From contig OY821747.1 of NCBI GenBank assembly GCA_963682055.1, positions 33,354,126-33,418,125 on the forward strand: a stretch of 64,000 nucleotides of DNA. Reading direction: 5' to 3'. Of the stretch, positions 62,538-64,000 are shown in pieces. Origin of the DNA: Primula veris (Eukaryota; Streptophyta; Magnoliopsida; Ericales; Primulaceae). Numbering within the stretch: position 1 is the stretch's first letter; each line of letters begins with the position of its first letter. The notes beneath the pieces were generated by a model. It made no database searches and was not told the origin of the DNA. It saw only the letters and a list, made by a program, of their open reading frames with translations. The position numbers and the translations under genes were made by a program.

Positions 62538-64000
62538 AACATACTTTAACATATGCATCTTTTTGACATTTACCCTTAAAAATTCAGAGTTGCAAGGGAG
62601 GGATAAAGAGAGAGAGAGAGAGAGATGATTTTGGTGGGTCTTTATTCTGAAATTGTATGTGCTGAATATTATTGGGCAATAGGGATTTGTAAATTCTTCC
62701 TTTTGGTTTCCCATCAATTCATTTATTAAAATTCATTTCATTTTGTACTGTTGGATATGATTTTAGAAATTTCTCAAAGGTTTATGGGTTTTTTACATAC
62801 TTTCTGTCTATTGATGTATATTATGATTAAATAACAAACTATGAACATTTATATTTATATTTTATTAACTTATTTATTTACCATATAGAAGTAACAGTAG
62901 TTCATGGATAAATATGGCAGATTCCTTTCCTTGTTTGTTTGATTTTCAGTGTTCAATCAAGTAGGTTACATATCTTTTTGGTTAATTGATTTGATTTAAA
63001 TCAATGGTTAATATGAAATCATCTTACGGTAAGAAATTGCAGGTTTAGTACTCCACCCCGTAGGAAAACAGTAGTCCTCCTCCCCGTTCTCAAATAAATT
63101 TTCAAGATAAGTGATAAATTAAATGACTAATAATAATTGGAATATTTTGACATGTAAAAATTGTACCGTGTATCAAATCTGGTACATCGCTTAATCGTTG
63201 ATGGCAGTTTTTGTTTGCCTCCTCCGTCACATCCTCTTCATCTTCATCCACATCTTTGATATCTTTGTTCGATTCAGGTCTTTATATTCTTACTAAAATC
63301 GACTCCGTTTATAAATATGACATTTTCATTTATAGGTGGGTAGAAAAAAAAGAAACAATATATGAGACCATATCAAATGCAAAAGAAAAATGAGTAAGCA
63401 TGCGTATGAGTCTCAAATATATACTATCACCAAAGATGCGCCGCCACAGTTTAAAAAGAGATATTTTTACGACTAAGAGAAGGGATGCCAAATTTAGGGT
63501 TGGCCACTAGTTGTATATTACAACAATACCCTCAACAAAGTAATTGTTATGAAATTATAAAATTCAGACGTAGTCGTTCATATACAATATTCACTTTACT
63601 TGAGAAACTAATATATCCTTCAGGAATCACATTAAAGAATTGCGTAAGTAGAAATATCATTAGATTTTAAGCATGTCGTAGATTAGATGAAAAGTATTTG
63701 AAAGTAGATATGAGATAAGACTTTTTAGCATAATACTGCATACAATAAATTGAGAAGTCCAAATGGAAAACAAATAGAAATCTTAGGCACATTTTGCCTA
63801 AGTACGGGAAATACATTCCTATATATCTCAAACCTATATACATTCCTGAAATTAGTTTCGGGTAAAAGAAAAACATACGAGTTTTATCACAAAATTTAAA
63901 ATAAATTTCGATACTTTATATGGTGAAACTATACATTTCTTTACTTGTTTTTGTATCGTTTTCCTTGATTTTTTTTTTCTTGAATCCGTTGTTTAGTAGC
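62538..64000 (+). repeat. Segment F, copy B, runs off the window
   Basis: Near-identical to 41453-43441 minus the ~540-bp segment, with longer GA repeats near 62605. It is still matching at the last base, so the duplication extends beyond 64000. Confidence 0.9.

Overview
The window is nuclear DNA from a flowering plant, most likely a eudicot. The evidence is an AT-rich background, GT-AG spliced genes whose proteins are clearly plant-type, and a dense load of plant transposons. I cannot place it to family or genus.

Two complete host genes can be assembled. On the minus strand at 1456-15069 is the condensin I subunit CAP-G: 12 exons, 1038 codons, all phases consistent, including one GC-AG intron. 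On the plus strand at 24251-29406 is a cytosolic glutamine synthetase (GS1/GLN1): 12 exons, 353 codons, with all catalytic residues present but the last three family residues removed by an early stop. Each gene carries in its first intron a tandem array that includes copies of the 3' end of exon 1. I regard this parallel as one of the more unusual features of the window.

The intergenic stretch at 15.1-24.1 kb holds low-complexity CGGTT DNA, a ~24-bp minisatellite, TA microsatellites, a direct repeat pair and three members of a short CACTA-ended MITE family. A fourth member lies at 50.1 kb. From 30 kb onward no intact host gene is visible and the DNA is repeat-driven.

The right half contains a direct segmental duplication about 20 kb apart: 34.8-43.4 kb against 54.8-64.0 kb, running off the window end. 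Each copy has the same order. First comes a foldback made of two inverted copies of a DUF295 (KIB1-4 type) F-box C-terminal pseudogene, then an LTR of one copia family, then a defective Ty1/copia element flanked by the same 5-bp target duplication (CGTTA), then a shared 3' flank. Between the copies lie a truncated LINE, a ~1.4-kb near-loopless foldback, a decayed hAT transposon remnant, and a second F-box foldback carrying the N-terminal half of the F-box/DUF295 gene. Next to that is another LTR with primer-binding site and gag remnant.

The strongest candidates for something new are these long F-box foldbacks, which could be sources of hairpin small RNA, and the exon-1-tail arrays in the first introns of both host genes. 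Both readings are inference from sequence structure. No expression or small-RNA data can be seen here.
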